Of a stretch of DNA of 18,068 nt, positions 1 to 8,473 are shown in pieces. Numbering within the stretch: the stretch's first letter is position 1; each line of letters opens with the position of its first letter. The translations under genes and the position numbers were made by a program. The notes under the pieces were generated by a model that was not told the origin of the DNA, did no database searches, and was given only the letters and a program-made list of their open reading frames with translations. Where the stretch lies: assembly GCA_947458415.1 (NCBI GenBank), contig CANGZG010000030.1, positions 1-18,068 on the forward strand, given 5' to 3'. This DNA comes from Comamonadaceae bacterium (GTDB lineage: Bacteria; Pseudomonadota; Gammaproteobacteria; Burkholderiales; Burkholderiaceae_C).

Positions 1-991
1 AACCTGGCATTTCGGTCCAATAAATGCCGCGAACATATTCACGCCAGCCCAACACTTGGCGCACAAACCCTTCAACGGCAGGCAATGGGGCCAGCCCTTG
101 GTGATAAGCCGTTTCTGCCGCCGCGATCACTTCTCGGGGTCGCAGTAATTTCAAGTTCAGCGAAGACGACACATGCGAGTGGTACAGCCAGACTTCGCCC
201 TCCCACATGGCGTCTTGGTATTGGCCAAAGTGAGGCAGCCGGTATTGAACAAAGTCCGCTAACACTTGCAAGGCTTGGTCGCGCGTGACGGGCCAACCAA
301 AGCGCTCTAAGCTGCCGGGGTGTTGGGCAAAGCGTTGGTTCACCAATGCCATCACAGCAAGGGTGGTGGCATCCGGTTCAAAGCGGGTTGGCGCAGGCAA
401 GGCCCCGGGCCCTGCTTTGCCAAAACTGCCGCGGTTGTCCGCATCGAAATTCCATTGGCCGCCAATCGGTTGTTTGCCGTCCATCAGGATGTGGTGTTTT
501 CGCCTGAGTTCTCGGTAGAAATACTCCAAGCGGATTTGCTTTTTGCCTTCGGCATGTGCTTTGAATTCACGCACCGTGCAGTAGAAATGGTCATCGTCCC
601 GAATGTCGAGTGGGACGCCATGTTGTGCCGCTGTGGCACGTAACTGCTGCCATACCCGCCAGTCGCCAGGCGCGGTCATCACCAATTGGCTGGGTCGGTA
701 TTGACGAATGGCAAGCGCCAGTTCTTCAGCCAAACTGCCCACGTTTTGTTCATCGTCGAGCAAGCGGTACACCACCGGCCAACCCTTGTCACGCAAACGC
801 TCGGCGAAATGCCGCATCGCACTCAGGAACAGCGTGGTTCTTTGTTTCGATGACGGCACATGGGTGGACTCTGCGTCGACCTCGGCCATCCAAATGCGGT
901 CTGACTGTGGATCGAAATCTGTCAGCGCGGACGATTGCTCGTCGAGTTGGTCACCCAGCACCAGCACCAGGTTTCTTGTCTCATGGTGCAT
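1..991 (-). CDS. Cryptochrome/photolyase family protein (deoxyribodipyrimidine photolyase-related), 3' end outside window
   Basis: The reverse strand carries an uninterrupted frame of 330 codons from an ATG at 991 to the window edge. The N-terminus (MHHETRNLVLVLGDQLDEQS) and a later segment (QVLGWREYVRGIYWTEMPG) match the prokaryotic photolyase-related family that includes bacterial (6-4) photolyases of the FeS-BCP type. These use FAD and blue light to repair UV photoproducts; members run about 500 residues, so roughly a third is missing. The FAD pocket and the cysteines expected to hold a 4Fe-4S cluster would lie mostly off-window and cannot be checked. The gene starts 21 bp after the trxB stop, in the same frame, so co-transcription is likely. 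No clear Shine-Dalgarno sequence precedes the start. Family assignment is firm; actual (6-4) specificity is inference. Confidence 0.88.
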   Translation of the reverse strand, partial: MHHETRNLVLVLGDQLDEQSSALTDFDPQSDRIWMAEVDAESTHVPSSKQRTTLFLSAMRHFAERLRDKGWPVVYRLLDDEQNVGSLAEELALAIRQYRPSQLVMTAPGDWRVWQQLRATAAQHGVPLDIRDDDHFYCTVREFKAHAEGKKQIRLEYFYRELRRKHHILMDGKQPIGGQWNFDADNRGSFGKAGPGALPAPTRFEPDATTLAVMALVNQRFAQHPGSLERFGWPVTRDQALQVLADFVQYRLPHFGQYQDAMWEGEVWLYHSHVSSSLNLKLLRPREVIAAAETAYHQGLAPLPAVEGFVRQVLGWREYVRGIYWTEMPG

Positions 992-1012
992 GGCGGTTGG
1001 CCAATGAAGTGG

Positions 1013-1960
1013 TTATTGCTCTAAAAACCGCTGCGCATCCAGTGCGGCCATGCAACCCGTGCCGGCACTGGTGATGGCTTGGCGGTACACGTGGTCTTGC
1101 ACATCGCCAGCGGCGAACACGCCGGGCACACTGGTCTGTGTGGCCATGCCTTGTAAACCGCTTTGCGTGATGATGTAGCCATCTTTCATGGCCAATTGGC
1201 CTTCGAAAATCTGGGTGTTTGGCTGGTGACCGATGGCGATGAAGCAACCATGCACCGCGAGTTCGCGGGTGCTGTGGTCTTGGGTGCTTTTCAGCCGCAC
1301 GCCCGTCACACCTGAAGCATCGCCCAGCACTTCATCCAGCACACTGTGCAGCTCCAACACGATCTTGCCCGCTTTGACTTTCTCCATCAGCTTGTCGATC
1401 ATGATGGCTTCTGCTTTGAATTTGTCGCGGCGGTGAATCAAATGCACCTTGCTGGCAATGTTGGACAAATACAAGGCCTCTTCCACCGCGGTGTTGCCGC
1501 CACCGACCACGCAACACACTTGGTCGCGGTAGAAAAAACCATCGCAGGTGGCGCAACCGGACACGCCTTTGCCCATGAAATGTTGTTCAGTGGGCAGGCC
1601 AAGGTATTTGGCTGAGGCGCCGGTGGCGATGATCAAAGCATCGCAGGTATAGGTGCCGCTGTCGCCAAACAAGGTGAACGGGCGCTGGCTGAAGTCCACG
1701 CGGTTGATGTGATCAAACACCATGTGTGTGTTGAACCGTTCAGCGTGGGCTTGGAAGCGTTGCATCAAATCTGGACCTTGAACGCCATTGACATCGGCTG
1801 GCCAGTTGTCCACATCGGTGGTGGTCATCAGTTGGCCGCCTTGGGCCATGCCGGTGATCAAGGTGGGCTTTAAATTGGCGCGGGCTGCATAGACTGCGGC
1901 GCTGTAGCCGGCAGGGCCGGAGCCCAAAATAAGAACTTTGCTGTGTTGTGGGGAGGTCAT
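1013..1960 (-). CDS. trxB: Thioredoxin-disulfide reductase
   Basis: This 315-residue protein has the full bacterial TrxB layout. An N-terminal FAD-binding GSGPAG motif lies at residues 13-18, the redox-active CATC pair is C136/C139 inside the NADPH domain, and an NADPH-binding GGGNTA motif starts near residue 153. A second FAD-contact segment (GVFAAGDVQD) lies near the C-terminus. It passes electrons from NADPH via FAD to cytoplasmic thioredoxin. The frame opens 25 codons earlier, but the ATG at 1960 is preferred because the FAD-binding strand begins a few residues later, as in the family. The gene is divergent from ftsK across 108 bp and is followed by the photolyase-family gene 21 bp downstream. 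Confidence 0.96.
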   Translation of the reverse strand: MTSPQHSKVLILGSGPAGYSAAVYAARANLKPTLITGMAQGGQLMTTTDVDNWPADVNGVQGPDLMQRFQAHAERFNTHMVFDHINRVDFSQRPFTLFGDSGTYTCDALIIATGASAKYLGLPTEQHFMGKGVSGCATCDGFFYRDQVCCVVGGGNTAVEEALYLSNIASKVHLIHRRDKFKAEAIMIDKLMEKVKAGKIVLELHSVLDEVLGDASGVTGVRLKSTQDHSTRELAVHGCFIAIGHQPNTQIFEGQLAMKDGYIITQSGLQGMATQTSVPGVFAAGDVQDHVYRQAITSAGTGCMAALDAQRFLEQ

Positions 1961-2068
1961 GGTGTACTTTGGAAAAAAATCTGACGCAAAAACACGTCGC
2001 AAAACCGCACATTTTAGGCTGGTGCGCCATCTCAAGCTTTGACGCGCCTGTTAAGCTTACGCTTGGCA
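1961..2068. promoter_or_regulatory. Divergent trxB / ftsK promoter region
   Basis: This 108 bp gap separates two divergent start codons and must hold promoters for both directions if neither gene is read through from elsewhere. On the minus strand a TAAAAT hexamer (2016 down to 2011) is a plausible -10 box for trxB and would place transcription start about 44 nt before the ATG. No convincing -35 box sits at 16-18 bp spacing. On the plus strand no clear promoter pair for ftsK is visible. The region has no inverted repeat strong enough to call an operator. Confidence 0.35.
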
Positions 2069-4402
2069 ATGACTTACTCTCTCAACACACTCAATCACAC
2101 CAAAGACAAAGCGCCTGCAATCACCGGTTGGCAACGGTTTTTGCAGGAAATCGCCTTGTCACTGGGCTTCATTGTTCTGCTGTTTTGGCTGGTGGCTTTG
2201 CTCAGCCATTCGGCGCAAGACGCGGCCTGGACCACTTCCGGTTCGAGCGCCACGCCGCACAACTGGGGAGGCCGCATCGGCGCGGCGATCAGCGATTTGG
2301 GTTTTTTTGTCGCTGGTTATTCCATGGTCTGGTGCTATTTGGCCGCCTTGATCGCTTGGTTGAAAGCGTTGGCTGCGCGTTTGCGCAATGCGGACAGCCC
2401 CGACGTCGAGCCTCCTGTGTGGCGTTTGAGTCGCTGGGCATTTTGGAGTGGCCTGGTGTTGCTGATGTTGTCGAGCACCGGATTGGAATACACACGGCTT
2501 TACCGTTTTGAAGCCTTGTTGCCGGGTCATCACGCGGGCGGCATTTTGGGGTTTTTGGTGGGCGGTGCCGCCGCCAAATGGTTTGGCTTCAATGGTTCTG
2601 CGTTGATATTCATCGTCTTCATGTTGGTCGGCTTGTCATGGACTTTTGGTTTTTCATGGGTGCAACTGTCTGAGCAAATCGGTGCCAAGATCGATCAGGC
2701 ATTGACCGATTGGCGTGAACGCCGAGAGATCGCCGAAGACTTGGCCATGGGTCAAGTGGCTGCCAAAGCGCGCGAGCAAGATTTGCACACAGAGGCCGTC
2801 TTCAATGACGAGTTGACGCCACACACGGTGCGCATCGTGGTGGACCCCGAACCCTTGGTGGCGCCCAAAAGCGAGCGCATGGCCAGAGAGCGCCAAAAAC
2901 CACTGTTCAACGACATGCCGGATTCGCGTTTGCCGCAGGTCGATTTGCTGGACGATTCGCAAGTCAAACACGACCCGGTGGACGCTGAGACCATTGAGTT
3001 CACCAGTCGCTTGATTGAGAAAAAATTGCGCGACTTCGGCGTCGAAGTCAAGGTGTTGGCTGCCGCGCCCGGTCCGGTGGTCACGCGCTATGAAATTGAG
3101 CCTGCCACCGGTGTCAAGGGCTCACAAATCGTCAATTTGGCCAAAGACTTGGCCCGCTCGCTCAGCATGGTGTCCATTCGCGTGGTGGAAACCATTCCGG
3201 GCAAAAACTTCATGGCGCTGGAGTTGCCCAACGCCAAACGGCAGTCGATCCGCTTGAGTGAAATACTCGGCTCAGAGGTTTACAACGAAGCCAAATCCAT
3301 GTTGACCATGGGACTGGGCAAAGACATCGGTGGTCACCCGGTGGTGGCTGACTTGGCCAAGATGCCCCATGTGTTGGTCGCGGGCACGACCGGTTCAGGC
3401 AAATCGGTCGGTATCAACGCCATGATTTTGAGCCTGCTCTACAAAGCCGAAGCGCGCGATGTGCGCCTGTTGATGATCGACCCCAAGATGTTGGAAATGT
3501 CGGTGTATGAAGGCATTCCGCACTTGCTCGCGCCCGTGGTCACCGACATGCGTCAAGCCGCGCACGGATTGAATTGGTGTGTTGGCGAAATGGAGCGCCG
3601 CTACAAACTGATGAGCAAACTCGGTGTGCGTAACTTGGCTGGTTACAACCACAAGATAGAAGAAGCCGCAGAAGCAGGCCATTCATTGCCCAACCCGTTC
3701 AGTTTGACGCCGGATGATCCCGAGCCTTTAGAGCGCTTGCCTCACATCGTGGTGGTCATCGACGAGTTGGCTGACTTGATGATGGTGGTCGGCAAGAAAA
3801 TTGAAGAGTTGATTGCCCGCTTGGCACAAAAAGCCCGTGCCGCTGGCATCCATTTGATTTTGGCCACGCAACGCCCCAGCGTGGATGTGATCACTGGTTT
3901 GATCAAAGCCAACATACCCACCCGCATTGCGTTCCAAGTCAGCAGCAAGATCGACAGCCGAACCATTCTGGACCAAATGGGTGCCGAGGCCTTGTTGGGC
4001 ATGGGCGACATGTTGTATTTGCCCAGTGGCACCGGTTTTCCCATCCGTGTTCATGGCGCGTTTGTCAGCGATGAAGAAGTGCACCGTGTCGTGAGTTATT
4101 TGAAAACCCAAGGTGAGCCCAATTACATCGAAGGCTTGCTTGAAGGCGGCACGGTCGATGGAGACCACACAGGCCCCGATTTGTTTGGCGACACCACTGC
4201 TGAAAAAGACCCGATGTACGATCAAGCGGTTGAAGTCGTGTTGAAAAACCGCAAGGCCAGTATTTCACTGGTTCAGCGCCATTTGAAGATCGGATACAAC
4301 CGCGCTGCCCGCTTGGTAGAAGACATGGAAAAGGCCGGCATGGTCAGCGCCATGAGCAGCAACGGACAACGTGAAATTTTGGTGCCCACACGGCAAGAAT
4401 GA
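2069..4402 (+). CDS. ftsK: DNA translocase FtsK
   Basis: FtsK anchors at the septum and pumps chromosomal DNA toward dif so that XerCD can resolve dimers during division. About four to five hydrophobic segments occupy residues 20-200. A short acidic/charged linker follows, about 100 residues, much shorter than in E. coli. The motor domain has Walker A GTTGSGKS at 439-446 and Walker B VVVIDE with D565. The C-terminus (about 705-770) is the winged-helix gamma domain that reads KOPS sites. Length is 777 residues, normal for beta-proteobacterial FtsK. I chose the ATG at 2069 (MTYSLNTLN) over an in-frame ATG 10 codons upstream; neither has a strong ribosome site. It heads a plus-strand run with lolA and rarA. 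Confidence 0.96.
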   Translation: MTYSLNTLNHTKDKAPAITGWQRFLQEIALSLGFIVLLFWLVALLSHSAQDAAWTTSGSSATPHNWGGRIGAAISDLGFFVAGYSMVWCYLAALIAWLKALAARLRNADSPDVEPPVWRLSRWAFWSGLVLLMLSSTGLEYTRLYRFEALLPGHHAGGILGFLVGGAAAKWFGFNGSALIFIVFMLVGLSWTFGFSWVQLSEQIGAKIDQALTDWRERREIAEDLAMGQVAAKAREQDLHTEAVFNDELTPHTVRIVVDPEPLVAPKSERMARERQKPLFNDMPDSRLPQVDLLDDSQVKHDPVDAETIEFTSRLIEKKLRDFGVEVKVLAAAPGPVVTRYEIEPATGVKGSQIVNLAKDLARSLSMVSIRVVETIPGKNFMALELPNAKRQSIRLSEILGSEVYNEAKSMLTMGLGKDIGGHPVVADLAKMPHVLVAGTTGSGKSVGINAMILSLLYKAEARDVRLLMIDPKMLEMSVYEGIPHLLAPVVTDMRQAAHGLNWCVGEMERRYKLMSKLGVRNLAGYNHKIEEAAEAGHSLPNPFSLTPDDPEPLERLPHIVVVIDELADLMMVVGKKIEELIARLAQKARAAGIHLILATQRPSVDVITGLIKANIPTRIAFQVSSKIDSRTILDQMGAEALLGMGDMLYLPSGTGFPIRVHGAFVSDEEVHRVVSYLKTQGEPNYIEGLLEGGTVDGDHTGPDLFGDTTAEKDPMYDQAVEVVLKNRKASISLVQRHLKIGYNRAARLVEDMEKAGMVSAMSSNGQREILVPTRQE

Positions 4403-4405
4403 CCT

Positions 4406-4425
4406 GACACAGCCGTCGCCGTGTC
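4406..4425 (+). other. Small hairpin in the ftsK-lolA gap
   Basis: GACAC (4406-4410) pairs with GTGTC (4421-4425). GC/GC pairs inside the arm are separated from it by an A-C mismatch. It begins 3 bp after the ftsK stop. There is no T-run after it, so it is not a standard intrinsic terminator; it could be an mRNA processing or stability element, or chance. Confidence 0.25.
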
Positions 4426-4463
4426 TGGGTTGCAACAGGTAAGCCCACGTCGCAGGACCTCCC

Positions 4464-5156
4464 ATGAAGTTTTTTGCATCATCCAACCAGACCAACAAAT
4501 CGCCAACCACTTTACTCAAGCATGCGTTGTGGGTGTGCACGCTGTGGTGTTCGGTGGCCGTGGCCGACAGTGTCGACAGCTTGTCCTTGTTTTTGAAAAA
4601 TACCCGCAGCATGCGTGCCGATTTTGTGCAGACAGTCACCTCGCCTGCAAAGGAAAACCGGCCTGCCAAAAGCAAAACCTCATCGGGCACGTTTGCTTTC
4701 GTGCGCCCCACCGTGTTCCGTTTTGACTATGCCAAACCGTTTGTGCAAAACATCGTGGCTGATGGCCAATATGTGTGGTTGTATGACGCAGACTTGAACC
4801 AAGTCACGCAGCGTCTTCAAGCGCAGGCCTTGGCCACCACCCCGGCTTCGTTGATTGCCTCGGCCAACGATGTGAGCAGCTTGCAAAAAGAATTTGTCCT
4901 GTTGGCGCAACCGGATTCAGAAGGCTTGCAATGGGTCGCTGCCACGCCCCACGCCAGTGACAGCAGTTTGCAACGGGTGCGCATCGGATTGCGCGTGAAA
5001 GGTGAATCGGTCCAATTGGCGCAACTCGACATATGGGATGTTTTTGGAACCCGGTCGTTGATCAAGTTTGACCGCACCGACATCAACCCCAAGCAGTTGA
5101 CGCTGGCGCAGTTCAACTTTGTGCCACCCAAGGGCGCGGATTTGATCAAGCCCTGA
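4464..5156 (+). CDS. lolA: Outer-membrane lipoprotein carrier protein LolA
   Basis: LolA is the periplasmic chaperone that takes lipoproteins released by LolCDE and delivers them to the outer membrane. The 230-residue product has an N-terminal signal peptide: basic region to K19/H20, hydrophobic stretch about 21-33, and a likely signal peptidase I site AVA|D at 34/35. The mature part matches LolA (LFLKNTRSMRADFVQTV near the start, SGTFAFVRPTVFRFDY, then GQYVWLYDADLNQV). A good ribosome site, AGGA at 4454-4457, lies 6 nt before the ATG. It starts 61 bp after ftsK, a pairing common in proteobacteria, and its stop is 9 bp before rarA. Confidence 0.95.
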   Translation: MKFFASSNQTNKSPTTLLKHALWVCTLWCSVAVADSVDSLSLFLKNTRSMRADFVQTVTSPAKENRPAKSKTSSGTFAFVRPTVFRFDYAKPFVQNIVADGQYVWLYDADLNQVTQRLQAQALATTPASLIASANDVSSLQKEFVLLAQPDSEGLQWVAATPHASDSSLQRVRIGLRVKGESVQLAQLDIWDVFGTRSLIKFDRTDINPKQLTLAQFNFVPPKGADLIKP

Positions 5157-5165
5157 GGCCATGTC

Positions 5166-6473
5166 GTGTCGCCCCTGAACGCGTCCGATCCCCACATGCC
5201 ATTGGCCGAGCGTTTGCGGCCACACACGCTGTCAGAAGTGGTCGGGCAGCAGCATATTTTGGGCGAGGGCAAGGCCCTGCGCGTGGCGTTCGAATCCGGA
5301 CAACCGCACAGTTGCGTGTTGTGGGGACCACCCGGTGTGGGCAAGACCACCATTGCCCGCTTGATGGCCCAGGCTTTCGATGCCCAATTCATCGCCATCA
5401 GCGCGGTCCTTGGGGGCATCAAAGACATTCGCGAAGCGGTGGAGTTGGCGCAAACGGCACGTGATGCATGGGAACAAAAACGCACCATTGTGTTTGTGGA
5501 CGAAGTGCACCGGTTCAACAAAAGCCAGCAAGACGCATTTTTGCCACACGTGGAATCTGGCTTGTTCACGTTCATCGGCGCGACCACCGAAAACCCGTCG
5601 TTCGAAGTGAACTCGGCATTGCTCTCGCGTGCAGCGGTGTATGTGCTGCAGCCCTTGGGTGATGAGGATCTTTCGCAAATCGTTGACAAAGCGCTTGCCA
5701 TTCAAGCGGTGCCCAGTTTGGAAGCGGCTGCCTTGGCCCGTTTGATGGCTTACGCCGACGGCGACGCCCGTCGTTTGCTCAACACTTTGGAAACCTTGGC
5801 GGTGGCCGCGAAACGTGAATCGTTGGACCGCATTTCGGATGCTTGGCTGATGCAAGTGCTTGGTGAGCGCATGCGCCGCTACGACAAAGGTGGCGATCAG
5901 TTTTACGACAGCATCAGTGCCTTGCATAAATCGGTGCGCGGTTCAGACCCGGATGCGGCTTTGTATTGGTTGGTTCGCATGCTCGATGGTGGGGCCGAGC
6001 CCAAGTACATGGCGCGCCGCATGATTCGCATGGCGGCCGAAGACATTGGTTTGGCTGATCCGCGCGCCTTGCGATTGGCTTTGGACGCGGCCGAAGTCTA
6101 TGAACGCTTGGGCTCACCTGAAGGCGAATTGGCGTTGGCTGAGTGTGTGGTGTATTTGGCTGTGGCGCCCAAATCGAATGCGGTGTACAAGGCCTACAAC
6201 CAAGTGCGCCGTTTGATCAAGTCAGATGGCACCCGTGCGGTGCCGATGCATTTGCGCAATGCGCCCACACGCCTCATGAAAGAGCTTGAGCATGGCAAGG
6301 GCTACCGGTATGCCCACGATGAACCAGACGCGTTTGCAGCAGGTGAAAATTATTGGCCCGATGGCATGACGCCACCAGTTTTGTATGAACCGGTGGAGCG
6401 TGGCTTGGAAATCAAAATCGCAGAAAAAATGCGTGCGCTGCGAGAAAAAAACGCACGCGCGCAAAAACCTTAA
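5166..6473 (+). CDS. rarA: Replication-associated recombination protein A (RarA/MgsA), AAA+ ATPase
   Basis: RarA is the bacterial homologue of yeast Mgs1/human WRNIP1. It is a tetrameric AAA+ ATPase acting at stalled replication forks with SSB and the clamp-loader machinery. The 435-residue product has the typical start (LAERLRPHTLSEVVGQQH), Walker A GPPGVGKTT at 54-62, Walker B FVDE with D112/E113, the sensor-1 segment GATTENPSF near 138-146, and the conserved C-terminal oligomerisation domain (YDSISALHKSVRGSDPDAA onward). The start is a GTG at 5166: GAGG at 5155-5158, overlapping the lolA stop, sits 7 nt upstream. That arrangement suggests translational coupling to lolA. An ATG at 5161 is out of frame. 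Its TAA overlaps the stop of the convergent reductase gene. Confidence 0.95.
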   Translation: MSPLNASDPHMPLAERLRPHTLSEVVGQQHILGEGKALRVAFESGQPHSCVLWGPPGVGKTTIARLMAQAFDAQFIAISAVLGGIKDIREAVELAQTARDAWEQKRTIVFVDEVHRFNKSQQDAFLPHVESGLFTFIGATTENPSFEVNSALLSRAAVYVLQPLGDEDLSQIVDKALAIQAVPSLEAAALARLMAYADGDARRLLNTLETLAVAAKRESLDRISDAWLMQVLGERMRRYDKGGDQFYDSISALHKSVRGSDPDAALYWLVRMLDGGAEPKYMARRMIRMAAEDIGLADPRALRLALDAAEVYERLGSPEGELALAECVVYLAVAPKSNAVYKAYNQVRRLIKSDGTRAVPMHLRNAPTRLMKELEHGKGYRYAHDEPDAFAAGENYWPDGMTPPVLYEPVERGLEIKIAEKMRALREKNARAQKP

Positions 6474-7501
6474 AGCTTGTCTGCTTCGCTGGTGAACGAA
6501 TCTGCAAAAAATTCATCCGCTGGCAAACCATGCAACGCATAGTCGCGCTGCGCAGCGTCAATCACCACGGGCGCACCACAGGCATACACCTGGTAGTTCG
6601 ATAAATCGGGAATGTCCTGCAACACCGCTGCATGCACAAAACCTGTTCTGCCTTGCCAATGGTCTTCGGGCAAGGCGTCTGACACCACGGGCACATAGTG
6701 CAAATGCGGCATGTGTTGGCATTGTGCGATGACCCAATCGTGCATGTACACATCGGTGGGTCGGCGTCCACCCCAATACAAATAAGCAGGGCGTTGTGTT
6801 TGTCGGTGCTGCATGTGTTCGATCAGCGCTTTGATAGGCGCAAAGCCCGTGCCAGATGCCAACAACACCATCGGCTTGTCGCTGTCTTCACGCAAGTAAA
6901 AACTGCCAAACGGTGCCTCGATGCGTTGGATGTCTTTTTCTTTCAAGACGCCAAACACATGGTCGGTGAACTTGCCACCAGGCATGTGCCGTATGTGTAA
7001 ATCAATCACCGGTGCGCCAGCGACCAAGGTGTGCGGCGCGTTGGCAATCGAGTAGGCCCGGCGCGACCCATCGCGCAATAAAAATTCCACGTATTGGCCA
7101 GCGTGGTATTGCATGACTTCCGTGGAGGGCAATTGCAAACGGATGCGCATGACATCGTGCGACAGGGTTTGAATCGAAGCGACACGCACCGGCATTTTTC
7201 GGATGGGAAATGCATCTGCGCGGGTGACTTGTTTGGATTCAAGCACGACATCGCTCAAGGCCGTGGCACGACAGGTCAGTACCATGCCGCGTGACAGCTC
7301 TTCTTCGCTCAGGGCTTTGTGTTGATAGGTCGCCATCTGAACATCGCCAGAGATTTTTTGGCACTTGCAAGAACCACAGGCACCGTCTTTGCAGCCGTAA
7401 GGCATGGCCACGCCTTGGCGAATGCCTGCGCTCAACAAGGTTTCGTTCGCATCCACGGAGAATGAACGGCCACTGGGTTGCACCAAGACTTGAAACGCCA
7501 T
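6470..7501 (-). CDS. 2Fe-2S ferredoxin-domain FAD/NAD(P)H reductase (annotated in relatives as CDP-6-deoxy-delta-3,4-glucoseen reductase)
   Basis: This 343-residue protein joins an N-terminal plant-type [2Fe-2S] ferredoxin domain to a ferredoxin-NADP reductase-like module. The cluster ligands are C37, C42, C45 and C77. The FAD motif RAYS is at 148-151 and the NAD(P)-side motif GTGFAP at 217-222. Such proteins move electrons from NAD(P)H through FAD and the cluster to a partner. Burkholderiales copies often carry the AscD/RfbI-type 'glucoseen reductase' name, but no 3,6-dideoxysugar genes are nearby, so I treat that name as unproven. The start at 7501 is well supported by GAGGA at 7514-7510, 8 nt upstream. 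The TAA stop (6472-6470) overlaps the rarA stop on the other strand. Confidence 0.88.
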   Translation of the reverse strand: MAFQVLVQPSGRSFSVDANETLLSAGIRQGVAMPYGCKDGACGSCKCQKISGDVQMATYQHKALSEEELSRGMVLTCRATALSDVVLESKQVTRADAFPIRKMPVRVASIQTLSHDVMRIRLQLPSTEVMQYHAGQYVEFLLRDGSRRAYSIANAPHTLVAGAPVIDLHIRHMPGGKFTDHVFGVLKEKDIQRIEAPFGSFYLREDSDKPMVLLASGTGFAPIKALIEHMQHRQTQRPAYLYWGGRRPTDVYMHDWVIAQCQHMPHLHYVPVVSDALPEDHWQGRTGFVHAAVLQDIPDLSNYQVYACGAPVVIDAAQRDYALHGLPADEFFADSFTSEADKL

Positions 7502-7546
7502 GCTTGTTATCCTCTGGTTTTGGTCTGTTCAAAGAAAGACAGGATT

Positions 7547-8473
7547 TTGCCTTCAAACCAATCCCCCCTTGGCGCCTTGCCTGCGCGCTTTCGCAAACCA
7601 CGTGTGCTGATCGTGGGCTGTGGCGATGTGGGTTTGCGCACAGCGGCGCAGTTGAGATCAGCCGCGCGCGTGTTTGCTTTGACCAGCAGCCCTTCGCGTG
7701 TGAGCGCCCTACAGCGGCAAGGTATCACGCCCTTGCTAGGCAATTTGGACCAAGCGTCTTCATTGCGCCGCCTTGCAGGCGTGGCGACCCATGTGGTTCA
7801 CATGGCGCCCCCGCCATTGCAAGGCACGAAAGACCCGCGCACGCAAGCGCTGATCCAAGCGTTGGTGTTGCGCAGTGCGCCCGTCGCTGTGGTGTATGGC
7901 TCGACCAGCGGCGTGTATGGCGACTGTGGCGGTGCATGGGTCGACGAGACGCGCCGCGTGAACCCTGTGACGGATCGCGCGCAACGCCGGGTGGACGCGG
8001 AAGCTTGGCTGCACGCATGGGGTCAACACGCCGTGCCGCGCGTCAGCGTGTTGCGCATACCGGGCATTTACGCCTTGGACAGAGAGGGCGGCACCCCCAA
8101 GGAGCGGTTGCAACGCGCCACCCCTGTGTTGCAGCCTTCGGATGATGTTTACACCAACCACATCCACGCAGACGATTTGGCGCGCGCGACGGTGTTGTCT
8201 TTGTGGCGCGGGCGGCCCTTGCGCGTGGTGAATGTCAGCGATGACAGCGACTTGATGATGGGCGATTACATGGATTGGGCTGCAGACCTGTGGCAGTTGC
8301 CAAGGCCGCCACGCATCAGCCGCGCCCAAGCGCAAACCGAATTGCCCGCCATGTCGTTGAGCTTCATGAGCGAATCGCGCCGCTTGCACAACCAGCGATT
8401 GAAACAAGAATTGCGCCTGAAGTTGGGGTTTCCAACCGTGCGTGAAGGTTTGCAAAACCCAACGGTTGTCTAA
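7547..8473 (+). CDS. SDR-family NAD(P)-dependent epimerase/dehydratase-like protein (YeeZ-like)
   Basis: The product has an N-terminal Rossmann fold with dinucleotide motif VGCGDVG, the strand VVYGSTSGVYGD, and an extended-SDR substrate domain with YTNHIHADDLARA. Overall it resembles E. coli YeeZ, whose substrate is unknown. The usual SDR YxxxK pair is not obvious: the candidate tyrosine is followed by GDCG, as in YeeZ, so it may be an atypical or non-epimerase SDR. The start is uncertain. The frame has an ATG at 7478, but that would overlap the first codons of the divergent reductase gene. A TTG at 7547 with AGGA just before it gives about 308 residues; TTG 7577 and GTG 7604 are also possible. 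The TAA stop overlaps the stop of the convergent OYE gene. Confidence 0.82.
   Translation: MPSNQSPLGALPARFRKPRVLIVGCGDVGLRTAAQLRSAARVFALTSSPSRVSALQRQGITPLLGNLDQASSLRRLAGVATHVVHMAPPPLQGTKDPRTQALIQALVLRSAPVAVVYGSTSGVYGDCGGAWVDETRRVNPVTDRAQRRVDAEAWLHAWGQHAVPRVSVLRIPGIYALDREGGTPKERLQRATPVLQPSDDVYTNHIHADDLARATVLSLWRGRPLRVVNVSDDSDLMMGDYMDWAADLWQLPRPPRISRAQAQTELPAMSLSFMSESRRLHNQRLKQELRLKLGFPTVREGLQNPTVV

Noticed and set aside
4817..5701. A 294-codon minus-strand open frame across lolA and rarA
   Set aside because: It overlaps two confident genes; its Ser/Cys/Thr-rich translation is typical of a shadow frame.
7478..7546. ATG at 7478 as the SDR gene start
   Set aside because: It would overlap the first codons of the divergent reductase, whose own start has a strong ribosome site; the extra N-terminal residues show no Rossmann-fold similarity.
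7291..8145. A 284-codon plus-strand open frame across the reductase and SDR genes
   Set aside because: Arg/Cys-rich shadow of two real genes, with no domain and poor start context.
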